Source: Umbellularia californica
Taxonomy: Eukaryota; Streptophyta; Magnoliopsida; Laurales; Lauraceae
NCBI GenBank assembly: GCA_028538565.1
Contig: JAPQWN010000009.1
Location: forward strand, 33,706,576-33,770,575
Direction: 5' to 3'
Length of the DNA stretch: 64,000 nucleotides
Under the pieces are notes generated by a model. The model made no database searches and was not told where the DNA came from. It saw nothing but the letters and a program-made list of their open reading frames with translations. Made by a program: the position numbers and the translations under genes. Positions within the stretch are counted from its first letter, which is position 1; each line of letters opens with the position of its first letter. This document shows, piece by piece, positions 1 through 11,300 of the stretch.

Positions 1-21
1 ATTCCATCCATCTCCTCAACC

Positions 22-1330
22 TCATGTTAAGCTTTTTCTGTGAAAACAAGTATTGTAAGTTTCGATGATCCGAGTGGACTTCAATTTCTCCCCATAGAGA
101 TAATGTCTCAACATCTTTAGGGTGAAGATGAATACTGCCAATTCCAAATCATGGGTTGCATAGTTTCTTTCATGATCCTTCAATTGTCTAGAACCATATG
201 CAATAACCTTGCCATCTTGCATCAAAACATAACCAAGTCCTACATTCGAAGCATTCGTATAAACCACGAATCCACCGCTACCCGATGGTAATGTGAGGAT
301 AGGTGCTGTGGTCAACGTCTTTTTCAGCTCTTCAAAGCTAGTTTCACATTGCTCATTCCAAACAAATGGTATATTTTTTTGGGTTAACTTGGTCAAAGGT
401 GCTGAAATGGACGAAAATCCCAGCACAAACCTTCTGTAGTAACCCCTAAACCTAGGAAACTTCTTATTTCTGTTACATTCTTCGGCCTTTCCCAACTGAT
501 AACTGCCTCAATCTTTGCTGGATCGACTGCTAAACCTTTTTTGGAGATGATGTAGCCTAGAAAAGCAACTTGTTCGAGCCAAGATTCACACTTTCCGTGC
601 TTCGCATAAAGTTGATTATCCCTCAAAAGTTGCAGTGATGTTCTCAAGTGCTGCTCATGATCTTTCTTGGACTTATAGTACACCAGAATATTATCAATGA
701 ATATGACTGTGAATTGATCTAAGTGTGGTGCAAAGATCTTGTTTATTAGAGCCATGAACACTGCCGGTGCGTTTGTCAGTCCAAAGGGCATCACTAAGAA
801 CTCACAATGCCTATACCTAGTCCTGAAAGCTATCTTTGGTACATTTGATGATCTTGCTCTCAACTTATGGTAGCCGGACCGTAAGTCAATCTTTCAGAAG
901 TACGCTACTCCTTGCAACTGATCAAATAGTTCATCTATTCTTGGCAATGGATATCTGTTTTTTATGAGGACCTGGTTCAACCTTTTGTAATCAATACACA
1001 TTCTTAAGTTGCCATCTTTCTTCTTGACAAACAAGACTGGGGCTCCCCATGGTGAGATGCTTGGTCTAATAAAACCCTTCTCTAGTAGCTCTTGCAACTG
1101 TGCCTTTAATTCACTCAATTCAGCAGGACCCATTCTGTAAGGTGCAATAGAAATTGGAGCAGTCCCTGGCAATGTTCGATTGTGAAGTCAATCTCTCGAA
1201 TTGGTGGCAAGCCTGGAATCTCCTTTGGAAAAACATTTCGAAATTCACACACAACAGGGATTCCCTCCACCCCATGGGATTGTTTATCCTTCGTGATAAA
1301 CGCTATATATCCTTGACAACCACTTCTCAA
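22..1330 (-). pseudogene. reverse transcriptase and RNase H of element E (broken)
   Basis: From right to left are the RT entry region (FRNVFPKEIPGLPPIREIDF), the palm start (IRPSISPWGAPVLFVKKKDG, CIDYKRLN), then FRTRYRHCEFLVMPFGLTNA and the active-site block. That block reads FIDNILVY rather than FIDDILVY, so the second catalytic aspartate is an asparagine. The RNase H part (VVYTNASNVGLG) also has Asn where the family has the first catalytic Asp. The pieces lie in different frames (breaks near 1170, 870 and 480). Both enzyme centres are therefore damaged in addition to the frame breaks. Confidence 0.88.
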
Positions 1331-1586
1331 AAGAAGTTTTCAAAGCTAAAATTAATTTTCCTTATGGTTTCTTCATTTATCCCTGAAATTTAATTCCCAT
1401 AGGTGTAGCATCCAATCTGAAAGTAATAACCTTGTTGAAGCAATCCATGGTTGCATGGTGTCCCGTTAACCAGTCCATTCCCAAAATAATGTCAAAATCG
1501 TGCATATCCAACACAATAAGGCTTGTTGACAAATCAACCTCTCCTATCTTAAATGCACAATTAGAATATTAGTTTCTACAAGCATT

Positions 1587-1814
1587 TTATTTACCTACCA
1601 GAGTAGTGACAACCAAAACACATGCAAGTTCGCTAATAGGGATAGTAATCAACTTAGCAAACATAGGAGATATAAAAGAATAAGTGGATCCAGGATCAAA
1701 CAATATCTTAGCTTCTACTCCACAGACGAGAAGTTTACCTTCAATCACATTGCCTGCTACATCTTTGTCCACTTGTTTGAGATGGTAGGCACGTCCATGT
1801 TGTTGTTTTTGCAT
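1587..1814 (-). pseudogene. aspartic protease segment of element E
   Basis: The segment contains AKILFDPGSTYSFIS, the active-site region of plant Ty3/gypsy protease (family form D-T/S-G-A/S-T-H-S-F-I). The aspartate is present but the next residue is proline. The frame is open for only 75 residues and is separated by stops or shifts from gag and from RT. Confidence 0.75.
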
Positions 1815-1838
1815 ATTCCATCCTTGGTTTTGCCTTCC

Positions 1839-2130
1839 TTACTGCCCATTTCTATTTTGTTGAGGAGGACGGGGCTTCTGGTTTTGAGGTTGCTGCCTTG
1901 CTTGCTGCTGCTGCTGCTGAGGTACTCTAGATTGATTATGCACTACTTGTTGACTTTGTTGGGGTGCTTGCTGCTGTTGCTGTTGTGGCCTATTGCCTTG
2001 GTTATTTAGCCTTGGACAATCACGGAGCAAGTGGTCAAAAGATTTACACTTGGAACATGCTCCTATAATATTAGGGCATTCATTGGAGTTATGGTTTCTG
2101 CCACAACGATCACAAGTCCCTTTTGTTTGA
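1839..2130 (-). pseudogene. zinc-knuckle and Gln-rich region of element E gag
   Basis: Minus-strand translation shows a cysteine/histidine cluster (CDRCGRNHNSNECPN, then CSKCKSFDHLLRDC) like the nucleic-acid-binding knuckles of plant Ty3/gypsy Gag. It is followed by a long glutamine-rich stretch encoded by CAG/CAA repeats (about 1897-1990). The Gln tract length is likely a replication-slippage product. Confidence 0.65.
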
Positions 2131-2180
2131 GCGTTTTGATCCTGCCTTGGGCTCTTGTTCAGCTGCTGCCTCTGATTCTG

Positions 2181-3031
2181 CTAGTTCTTTTGAGATGCTT
2201 GTTGACGTTTTATCTGAGCTTCCTGAATTATCTTGTTATTGATATCTTCAAACTTGTTGGCCCTCATGACCACTTCAGCAAAGGTGGCTGGTAGGATAAC
2301 ACCTGTAGCATCTCTTTCAATAATAGGATTGAGACCCTCCAAGAACTTGATAATCTTCTTTTGCTCAGTGCCGATCAATTCGGGGGCATATCGAGACAAA
2401 GTCTCAAACTTTGTTACATATTTTAGGACTGTCATGCCTCCTTGTTTGAGTAGTTGGAACTCTACGACCTTTTGCCTCTTAATGTGAGATGGCACATACT
2501 TCTCAGTGAAGTGATCCTTGAATGTAGTCCATGCATTTTCATTTGCAATGTTCTGGTGCCCATCCTTGACTGTCTTCCACCAGATGTTTTCTAGTCCGGT
2601 AAACATAGAGGCCGCCAAATGAACTTGTTGTCGGCCTGAGCATCTAGAAAGATCAAAGATGTTTTCCGTGTGAGATAACAAATCATCCGCTGTAAGAGGA
2701 TCTTCTTGCCTAATAAATTCCTTTGGGCCTCCCTTCCGAAACTTCTCAAACAGCACATTAGGGTCATGATCCCTATTCTGAATGACAATCTGTGGTCCCA
2801 TATTTGGAGCTTGCATAGGTTTTGGTCTTCTTCCCTATATCTCTACCGATTACCCCTGTACCTGTGTCAGCACATTTGCTCTTCTAACCTGGCCTGATTT
2901 TCATTGGCTTTCTGTTGTTGTTCTACCATTATTCGCATAAGTTGTTGAAGCTGGGTGTCCCCTGACGAACCTGCACCATCACTGTTACTGCCAGAAGAAA
3001 TTGCATTGGTTAGTTCTCTACGTAAAGGCAT
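2181..3031 (-). pseudogene. gag of element E (broken)
   Basis: A start codon at 3031 opens a short reading frame (MPLRRELTNAIS...) that stops near 2870. After a frame change the main gag homology runs from 2816 to 2181. This holds the Retrotrans_gag-type core (LASMFTGLENIWWKTVKD-like block, then FKDHFTEKYVP), which in the family forms the particle that packages element RNA. The break near 2870 separates the N-terminal segment from the core, so a full Gag cannot be made. Confidence 0.75.
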
Positions 3032-3176
3032 GTTGCTTCAAAACCACATATTAGTATGAAATAAAGACCATGTAATATACACCCGAATCCCTTTCAACAC
3101 TAACTAACCAAAGTTCTAGCGGATCCTCGTCACGTCACTAAGTCTTGAATTCGTTTTAATTGCCTGAAACGTGTCT

Positions 3177-3189
3177 CACTCCGATACCA
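3177..3189 (-). other. Primer-binding site of element E
   Basis: The minus strand reads TGGTATCGGAGTG a few bases inside the LTR end. It closely matches the plant initiator methionine tRNA 3' end complement (TGGTATCAGAGC), the usual primer of this family, and fixes the minus-strand orientation. Confidence 0.7.
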
Positions 3190-3193
3190 GTCC

Positions 3194-4091
3194 TTTCACG
3201 ACCCTGGACCAGGACCAAGCCAAGCCGAGACCCTAATCCAGCGCCACGACGTTTCCCACAGGTTCCCACGGTGAGGATTCCACACGAATAATCTCACGAT
3301 GACACATAAGAATCGATTTGCGGAAGCATGTAGCAAACACATAAGTAAATCACACATGATATAGAGTATATAAATAACAATGGAAATCAGTACCAATGGA
3401 AAGCTTGGATGATGGGGAAAAAGAAAAGGCACACGAATTTTCATTTTAGTCAAGAAAAATCCAACATGCAAGGGAGAGAAATCAAGGAAAATGGCTGGTT
3501 CTCTCCCTGGACTTAGCTGGTTTGAAAAACATGAAATGAAGGTGAAGGAGAAGATACACGTGAATGGCTTTTTGAGTTGGGTGGGGAGTGGGCCCACCAG
3601 GCCACACAACTTCAAGAGCTTAAAACACCATTATGTGTGTTCCGGATGAGATTGGTGAAAAAGAGTAAAACGATCGTCGAAATATCTAGTTTTCAGAAAT
3701 ATAATTTTCACATGATTTTGCAAACGTCGGAATTCATGCACATATTTTGAGGATGAAAAGCCTATTTTGCCCTTTTTTTTGCTAAAAATGCGATTTCTGA
3801 GTCTCGAAAATGGACAAAGAGAACTTGAAAATGGTAACTGCTATTTTGACAAATCAAAAGAACTAAAATCAAAATTTTCCAAAATCAAGAATAAATCCTC
3901 CCCACACGCCCACGGGTTACACAGGCCACCCCTGGCCCATGTCAAACTAAATTCAATGGCTCTCAAAAATTTTCAAAGCTATGAAAATCTATCGAGCTCA
4001 CATTCTAAGCCAAACGCCATCTAATCCCGCTTAAGATCTAGGCTCGGCTAAAACGACGCTAATCAAAGAAAACTTGGGTCGGGGTCTGACA
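3194..4091 (-). repeat. 5' LTR of element E
   Basis: On the minus strand the LTR starts TGTCAGACCCCGACCC at 4091 and ends near GGGTCGTGAAA at about 3194, just before the primer-binding site. This start and end resemble the usual termini of plant Del/Tekay LTRs (TGTCA..., ...GGGTCGTGACA). The second LTR is outside the window, so the inner boundary is approximate to a few bases. Confidence 0.65.
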
Positions 4092-4927
4092 GCTTGTGTT
4101 TTGGGTTCTTGATTAGTGACAGTTACGGTCATATTTGCAACTAAATTAGGGTAGATAACATAGCAAAATAAATAAATAAAGGGGGAAAGGGGTGGGGGCG
4201 GGCTCATCAAGTGAGCATGCATGGACTTTTCCATCATTGGATTGGGTTTGGGGAAGAAAGGTAGAAGGAAGAAGATGATGATTTTATGCCTTCTCAAGGT
4301 CGACGACGACCCTTACTAGTTATAGCGAGGGTTGCCGTCGACCCTCAACATAAAAAATGAAGGTCAATAGCGACCACCCATAAAAATGGTTAAAAGGGTT
4401 GGATTTCGGCACGAATTTCATGTTAGGTGCATGTTTGCCTAATGTTCCATGTACGGTCTAGTGCCCACCTAAAGTCCTTTTTTTTTTTTGGGTAAAAACC
4501 AAAAAAAAAAAAAAAAAAACAGAGAGAGAGAGAGAGAGTAGATTATTAAGTTAATAAAATGACCAACGTTGTGTTAAGGGTCAGATATAGATAGACATAA
4601 ATGGACAGATTGATAGGACATATTTAATGTATTAGGAGGATGAAACATAGACGTTTTCAGGAAATGATTCATAAATGATCAGTTTTCCATGGTGTGAGCT
4701 GTACTAATCATTTCACTCATTTATGTTATACTTTAACCCGAGATATATGTTCTGTAGCTAGTTGTTTGGGTTTTTGGTAATAGGGTGTGTGCAGTTGATG
4801 GGATTGGGTACATGCGTGGTATAAGGAGTCCGGACCCTCTCACGCTTTGACTTTGAGACATCTTAAGTGGAAGTCAAAGGAGAGGTACTGCACAGGGAGT
4901 CCACCTATAACGTATATTTTCAAATAA
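4092..4927. other. non-coding spacer with simple repeats
   Basis: No gene is visible. A poly-T/poly-A pair and a (GA)n run lie at about 4479-4538. An imperfect inverted repeat around 4298-4344 (GGTCGACG...CGTCGACC) may be a remnant of a small DNA transposon but is too short to classify. Confidence 0.5.
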
Positions 4928-5720
4928 CCGTCCTTTGGGCATGTCAAATGGGCCGGGCCGGGCCGGTCCACTGCCCACAAGGCACAGCCCAAGGGCTAAG
5001 GTGCCTGGGCCCATTTGGCCCTGCCCGCCAGGCACGCCTGGCACATGGGCTGCCCTCTGCTGCCAGCCAGGATGGCTTGCTAGCCCGTCCAACGGTCGCC
5101 CCGCCAAGCCCGCCCAACAGCAAAAAACAATTAGTTTTTTGAAAAAAGTCCATTTTACCCCCCCACCCCAACAGCTATAAAACGGTCATATAAGAGGTAT
5201 TTTGTGTCATTTTTCATTTTACAAAGTTTGTAAATACCCTAACCCCCCATTCTCATTCCTAACCAATTTACACAACTCTCTCATGCTTTATACATTCTCT
5301 AGCTCTCTCTCAAAGCATTCAACTCTTTCACTCTCTCTAAGAAGTTTTTGGAGGGCCAAAGATCAAGTCATCAAGAAACAGGATTAAAGGGACTTCAAAG
5401 ATTTAGATGTATTTATATTATTTAAATTTGAGACTCCATATATATAAGTTTATATTATGTTATATTAACTCTCATTTTCTCCACTTTCTTATATTAATTA
5501 TCACAAAAGAAAGCTATTAGCCTGTTACTATTATTATTTATAAATTTTATTTTTTGAAATATGGCTAGAAGATTTCCCACAGAATCTGGGTAGAAGAAGA
5601 TTTTATTGAATTGATTTACCACCCCCTTTTCCTCAGAGTTCTTGTAAACCAACTAAGAGGAATAGAACTTTAGTAGTTTGAGATATATTTACAAGGTTTG
5701 ATGTTATTGAAAATGAAAAG

Positions 5721-5813
5721 AAAGTTGAAGAGGCAAAATACAAATTTTGTAGTAAGATTTATTGTGCCGATTCAAAATCGGGTACCGGCCATTTGTCAAG
5801 ACATAGGTAAAAA
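5721..5813 (+). pseudogene. BED-type zinc finger remnant of hAT transposase
   Basis: Translation gives a short block with C-x2-stop-free C/C and H-x-x-x-H spacing (KFCSKIYCADS...GHLSRHR), the DNA-binding BED finger found at the N terminus of plant hAT transposases. It ends at an in-frame stop and is out of frame with the downstream catalytic region. Confidence 0.6.
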
Positions 5814-6062
5814 TGTTTAGCCTTACATAAGCCGACGAATACAGGGGCAGGGAGGCCTGGTTCACAGACCCAAATTTCTACTACTGGTGGTGGTAGTAGT
5901 AGCAGCAGTTTGGGTTTTTTTTTTTTCTTTTAATGCACAAAGTGTTAGACAAAATCTTGTTAAAATGATTGTGTTATCTGAATTACCATTTTCTTTTGTT
6001 GAAAATGAGTTTTTAAAGAATGGGTCCAGAAATACTGTCAACCACAATTTCACAGTATTTTA

Positions 6063-6846
6063 GGAAATACAGCCAAAAATGATGCTGTTAGACTCTGGCA
6101 GGAAGAGAAAACAAATATAAAAAATTATCTTGCAGAAATTCTTGGTAGAATAGTTATAACTACAAATATGTGGACTTCTAATGGGGATGATAGTTTTCTA
6201 TGTGTTACTGCACATAACATAGATGTAAAATGGATTATTAATAACTGTATAATTAGTTTTAGCAGTCTTGAAAGGCCACAATGGCACTAGAAGAAGTACA
6301 TTTATTTTGGAAAAACTAGATGAATACAATATTAAGGAAAAAGTTTTATCTATAACTTTAGATAATGCCGGTAATAATATAGTGGCTATTGAATTAATGA
6401 TAATGCAGATGCCACTTACAATTTTGATAGATAGCTCTATCTTTCAAAATATATGTATATGTCACATCTTAAATCTCATTGCAAAGGTTGGTTTAAAGCA
6501 TATTATAAGTTACACTGATGTTATTAAAAACATTGCTAGATTTATTTTCTACTTCGCGCAGAGAAGACAATTGTATGCCAAAATATGTGTGAGGCAAGGC
6601 GTATCAGCTATTAAAATGCTTAAAGAGGTAGAATATAGATGGAATTTTATGTATGATTTGTTAAATAAGGCACTTGACCGAATAACTGTTTTGAATGAAT
6701 TTTGTGCTTTTCATGTAAAAAATTTGATGATTAGTGATGAACATTGGGAGTTATGTGCCCATATAAGAGATTTATTAGAAGCTTTTTATACTTCAACATT
6801 ATTTTTTTCGGGGATATATTATCCCACATTTAATGAAGCTTTTTAA
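6063..6846 (+). pseudogene. hAT transposase central region (broken)
   Basis: A 192-residue open stretch (6268-6846), with broken homology upstream from about 6063, carries hAT hallmarks: ITLDNAGNN (family TLDNASNN, with a catalytic Asp), CHILNLIAKVGL (CHILNLIV-GL) and YRWNFMYDLL (TRWNST). These belong to the RNase H-fold transposase of the plant RICESLEEPER/Ac-like group, which cuts and joins element ends in the nucleus. Stops upstream and at 6846 separate it from the zinc finger and the C-terminal dimerisation domain, so no functional enzyme is expected. Confidence 0.85.
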
Positions 6847-7289
6847 AATTACTTTACAATTCAATACATTTAGAGATCATTTTTTACTAAGTAGCACTAC
6901 TAGAAATATGGAATAAATATCGGAAAGAGGCTCCAATTACAATTTCTTTAGCTGCTATAGCTATATTTGATCCTAGGTTAAAATTAAGTGGTGTACAGTT
7001 TTTTATTGATGGAATAAATAAAAATATGAATTATATAGATTTAAATATTTTTTCAAATATAAGGGCAAATTTACAAGCACTTTTTCAATTTTATTATGAG
7101 CAAATGGGTACAACTAGCCTTAGTATAAGCTATTCAGAAGTCTAGCAAATAGGTGTTGATGAGTGGGATGTGTGGTATTCCTCCCTGTCCACGGCCATGG
7201 CACATCCAGCTCAAGCTCAAGTAACACTATGACGGAGTTATCATCATATCTTGACGGTGGTGTAATACAAGTGAATGATGTATCTAGTT

Positions 7290-7500
7290 TTGACCTTTTA
7301 ACTGGGTGGAAGCGACAATAAAGCGTTTATTTGGTATTGGCCGCCATGGCTTGTGATCTATTGACTATTTCAATGTCTTCTATAGCATGAAAACATGCTT
7401 TTAGTGCAGGTGGACATGTGGTGGATAACAGAAGAACAAATCTAATTGAAGAAATGGTAGAGTGTTGTGTTTGCCTACTTTGGCAGATAAGAGGAAGCAA
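7290..7500 (+). pseudogene. hAT C-terminal dimerisation domain remnant
   Basis: Reading frames here give LAAMACDLLTISMSSIA, then after a stop HAFSAGGHVVDNRRTN and EEMVECCVC. This is the typical hATC dimerisation domain of plant transposases. A stop replaces part of the SEHAF junction and the preceding LTGWKR segment is frameshifted. Confidence 0.8.
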
Positions 7501-7917
7501 GAGTTGACATCAATAGAAGATTATGATCTAGCAGAATATATTAGTGGACTTCGCATCTGATTTTTTTACTTTTTCATTCATTATAATTTGTAAATTTATA
7601 AGTTTTTCATTCTTTTTTTATTTTTATTTTCCAAAAAAAAATTGTAAGGTTTTGAAGGTAATCCTATTTAGAAACCCTCAAGAAGTTAACATCCAAGTGG
7701 TTCTCTCTTCTCAATGGATTAGCTAGGTCGAGTTTGACCGAACCACTTAAATATCTTTGTCATTCTCCGCGGTTGTGTTCTAATTTTTAATTTTAATACT
7801 GAAAAGAAAAAACAATAGAAAAAAAAGATGAAGGAGGCGCACTTGGCATGGAGGCCATGCCGTCGGGTGGGCCGAGCTTGGGGTGGGCTGAGCCCGTTTG
7901 ACATGCCTACCGTCCTC

Positions 7918-8219
7918 CCCGTCCTCCAATTATACATAGGGCACTATCCCTTTAAGAGTTGGTCCCACAATACAATTGACTGATTGATTAAGAACATGAT
8001 TAATACAATCTAATGCATATTTTTACCATTTCTTTTTATCAAATAGTTAATCTGATGGTGAAACTAACTACCCTTGGTCCAACCAAAAAAGGCTACTGTT
8101 GGGTAAAGGTTCAAGATATGTAGTTTTAGCAAGTCAGATTTCCAATGGTAGGCCCACACTCTAGAGTAGGACACTATTAGCTTGGGATTTCTTTTCAGTC
8201 AAAGCCTCATAGTCATAAA
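7918..8219. other. non-coding spacer
   Basis: About 300 bases right of the hAT element. I see no gene or repeat here that I can identify. Confidence 0.5.
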
Positions 8220-8600
8220 GCCTGTTTGGATAGGCAAAAAATAGAGTAGAGTGAAGTTAAATGGCCCCCTAACAGTTTAAAATTTCAACTCTATCCCGTT
8301 TGGATGAGTCTGGCCCAATGAAGTAATGTTGTGAGCCACATGTACTCTATTTCACTTCAACTCTAAATACTTCAATTTCCTTGAGTAAAACTGGATTCTA
8401 CTCCAAACCTTAATTTCAAATAAGTACCAAAATGGAGTGAAGTAAAGTACTCTACTTTAACTCCAACCTACTTCTCTTCAAAATAAGTACCCAGATGGAG
8501 TGAAGTGAAGTACTCTACTTTAACTCCAACCTACTTCTCTTCACTGTACTCCAAATGTGAAATCCACTTCATTTTACTCCACTTATTTATCCAACGAGGC
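8220..8600. mobile_element. candidate MITE (381 bp)
   Basis: GCCTGTTTGGATA at 8220-8232 and TATCCAACGAGGC at 8588-8600 are imperfect terminal inverted repeats (12 of 13 by alignment with one gap/mismatch). The interior is composed of GAGTGAAGTA/TACTTCACTC-type complementary words. No clear target duplication was found, so the superfamily is unknown. It contains the 63-bp direct repeat listed separately. Confidence 0.4.
8418..8543. repeat. 63-bp tandem direct repeat, two units
   Basis: Units at 8418-8480 and 8481-8543 are head to tail and differ at only about four positions. Each contains a GTACTCTACTTTAACTCC block. It looks like a recent local duplication inside the candidate MITE. Confidence 0.85.
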
Positions 8601-9310
8601 AGGATCCCCCTCGAGATAGAAAAAGGCCACTTCAGGGATGTATAATAATACTTCACTTGGATCAATCATATCTATTGAGTGATTGTGCTATGATTGGAGA
8701 GAAGATTAAAACCCGTCAAGTATGACAAATCCCATGACTTCCTGTAGAAGTGGATTCACCATCAATGATATGGGATGGAACCATGGCCTTTCAACAGTCG
8801 TGTCCTTAGACGTGTTTTCTCATGATCAAACCATTGGCTTAACTCTTGTCAGCGTAGAATTTTATGGGATGTTATGTCAAGCTGAGAAAACGAATTTTAG
8901 AGTTTTGGGTTTCACATGTGGAACACACCATGAATTTACAATCAGAGGTGCACAGAGGAATTATTCCTTGTGGGCCACTATGTAGGAAAAAAAAAAACTT
9001 TTTAGGAGGGCCACATATGAAAAATGTAAGTAGTTTTCAAAAAATATAGGGGCTTTTTAAAAAATTTTAAAGGCATTGGTCAAAAATTATAAAATCTTCT
9101 AAAATCTAAATGGGTTTTAAGAAATTTTATAGGGCGATGGCCTTTGCCACACCCCCAGTCCATCAGGTCTCGTCATGGGTAACGGAAGATTGAGAATAGA
9201 TCCTCGTATAGCTGGATAAACTGTACTCCCCTTGTCCTTCGTTAGAAATTGACCAGCAAAAACCATTTCGAAGTCTAAACTGGCCATCCCTCTAAAGAAC
9301 TTTTCTTATT
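8601..9310. other. non-coding spacer
   Basis: Open stretches here are short and lack codon structure or recognisable motifs. No element termini were seen. Confidence 0.5.
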
Positions 9311-9439
9311 CCAATCATAGTTATGCCTACCGTTAGGTTGATTAAATATGAGCAATTGATTAAAATAATAATAAAATACTAAAAACCACTTGTCTTTTAA
9401 AAAGGTGATCAATCTAATAATGAGCATAACTATGATTAG
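9311..9439. repeat. short inverted repeat (hairpin), MITE-like
   Basis: CAATCATAGTTATGC...TTAGGTTGATTA (from 9311) is repeated in inverted form at about 9404-9439 (TGATCAATCTAATAA...GCATAACTATGATTA), with arms of about 34 bases and a loop of about 60. No coding potential. Confidence 0.6.
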
Positions 9440-10369
9440 AGTGAAATTCATCTTAAAAAAAATAATGGATGCTAATTTCAAGCAGTTTGGATCAATGATG
9501 TGAGCCCTACTTAATTTATGGCAATAAATCTAAACTGTGCAATATTAAAAAGTGATCATCATTTGAACCTTTGCAAGTTGCATGAAGTGAAGTGGGTGCC
9601 AAACCAAATTAATCAAGGCATGAATTGCATAACACCAGATTCAAAAGGAAAAGCTGAGTATTGGAATGGACAAAGCGAGATTAAGGTATGATTCATAACG
9701 TAAGGGTTGTGCAAAGGAGAGGTCACTTTAGAAGGGAAAAGCAAAATCTTCCTTACGAAATTTCAAAAGCTCTCTACTTTCCATGCCTGGTGATGCGTTT
9801 TGAAAAAGGAACGCCTTTTCCTTCTTTTGATTTCATTACCCAAACATTCTCATCTTTGGAAAGTAACGTAGGTGGTGAAAAGATTAATACAAAATATATA
9901 GAGACATAGGGCATCTAGTCTTTAAACCTTAAAGATGGGGTTGCTTTAGAATCACAAAAAGATATCCTCTCTCTATGCCTCACAGCCCCCTCTCCAAATT
10001 AAGACTCTGCAAGTGTAAGAAGGGAATTTGTCTCTTATGGCTTTTCAAAAGACTGGGGTTCTGAATATTAATGGATATTTGAAGCACAAAGGGAAGGTTT
10101 TAGCTATCACATGCCAATCCCTTCTTTTAAACACCCAAATGGATTATGATATTCTCCCTTACTTTTAGGTTTTACCTCTTTCATATATCACTTTTTTCCC
10201 ATTCATGAAAGAAAGAAGCCTCTCTCTCTCTCCTCTTTTCTTTTCCTTTTTCTTTTCTTTTTTCTTTGTTCCAATAATTAGAGGTTTTAATCAAAACATT
10301 GTCTAGCTTCCAACCCGAAAGAGTGTAAAAGAGCTAAGCTAAATCAAGCCAGGCTTGAGCTTGATAAGC
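9440..10369. other. non-coding spacer
   Basis: No recognisable gene. A pyrimidine-rich CT microsatellite lies at about 10209-10266. Confidence 0.5.
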
Positions 10370-10374
10370 CATGC

Positions 10375-10884
10375 TGAAAGGGGCTGAATGCCTAATTCAA
10401 CCTCTTTTTAAGCCTTAACGCAAGCTAAAGTCCCAACTCATATTATAGTACGAATTTCAATTTAATTAATTAATTTAGACAATTAACTTAAGTCCAATTA
10501 AAAATCAATCACCACAAAAGAGAGGAGGCACAAGATTTTTACGTGGAAAACCCTACTCGGGAGAAAACCACGACTGGTAGAGACCACCAGAATAACCAAG
10601 AACTAATAGAGTGAAGATTACAAGTGAACCCATAAGACCTTTGACGCAGCTGGAACTCAACCTAAGGGACCTTGATAAACTTGCCGACGACTCGTCGTTC
10701 ACCTTTCACATGCTTGCAAGAAACCCACTTTGAATGCCTCTTCAAGGTTTCTGAGAGAAGAAAAAAAAACACCGTCCTCAGCATAGTCTTCCTTGCTTGA
10801 ATCAGCCCACAAACTCTCTCTAGATGGGTGCTTGATGCTAAGGATGATTAGAGAGCTCAAGAGATGCCTTTGTGGTTGTAGGGA

Positions 10885-10921
<37 letters not shown>

Positions 10922-11245
10922 CAAGGCTCGTGCATAAGGGTTTGCAATTAGAAAAGAACTCTAAAATTGGAGTTTGAGACAAATGAGGAATCAGAGTTCG
11001 CACTGGAAGAAATGCCCAGCTCACTACCTGCTTTCTGGCCTAGGCTCGTTTCTGTCTTGAAGCTTGATGTTTTGTGTGGCCAGGACTCTTCAAACTCCAT
11101 CTTGAAGTGTTTTATGCGTCCAGGAGTCTTCAACCTCTGGCTTCAGGTGATATCACAATCCACATCTAAACACAAGAAAAATTACAACTCAATAAGGACT
11201 TGAGTTTTGTTCAAATTAGAGAATTAGACAACTAGAACTCTAACA
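10375..11245 (-). repeat. 3' LTR of element C
   Basis: Runs from TGAAAGGGGCTGAATGCC to CTAGAACTCTAACA in plus reading (TG...CA). It contains a (TA)n microsatellite at 10889-10918 and the segment TTTACGTGGAAAACCC that is common in plant copia-type LTRs. The 209 bp at its right end matches the right LTR fragment at 56285-56499; the remainder has no clear counterpart there. Confidence 0.55.
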
Positions 11246-11258
11246 ATCTCCCCCTTAG
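11246..11258 (-). other. polypurine tract of element C
   Basis: The minus strand reads CTAAGGGGGAGAT directly beside the LTR. This is the usual start site of plus-strand DNA synthesis in plant copia-like elements and sets the minus orientation of C. Confidence 0.6.
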
Positions 11259-11300
11259 GCAATTCATGAACAAAACTCCTAAGACAGAATAGATCTATTT

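Larger units (their letters stand above)
1..4091 (-). mobile_element. Element E: truncated Ty3/gypsy retrotransposon (Del/Tekay-like)
   Basis: Reading right to left, the sequence gives an LTR (about 4091 to 3194), a primer-binding site, gag, a zinc-knuckle region with a polyglutamine stretch, protease, reverse transcriptase and RNase H. It then runs off the left edge before integrase. The RT and gag motifs look like the Del/Tekay chromovirus group. A chromodomain would lie outside the window, so the lineage is inferred. The coding frame is broken by several stops and frameshifts, so this is an old, inactive copy. Confidence 0.85.
4936..7909 (+). mobile_element. hAT-superfamily DNA transposon, degenerate
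   Basis: The ends are inverted copies: TGGGCATGTCAAATGGGC at 4936 and, on the other strand, TAGGCATGTCAAACGGGC ending at 7909. The flanks CCGTCCTT (4928-4935) and CCGTCCTC (7910-7917) are an 8-bp target duplication with one mismatch, the hAT signature length. The subterminal zones are rich in GGGCC/GCCC motifs, as in plant hAT elements. Inside are remnants of a BED zinc finger and an Ac-like transposase, in order on the plus strand. Total length 2,974 bp. Confidence 0.85.

Noticed and set aside
4867..5180. Overlapping frames on both strands near the hAT left end
   Set aside because: GC-rich subterminal repeats of the transposon; no homology.
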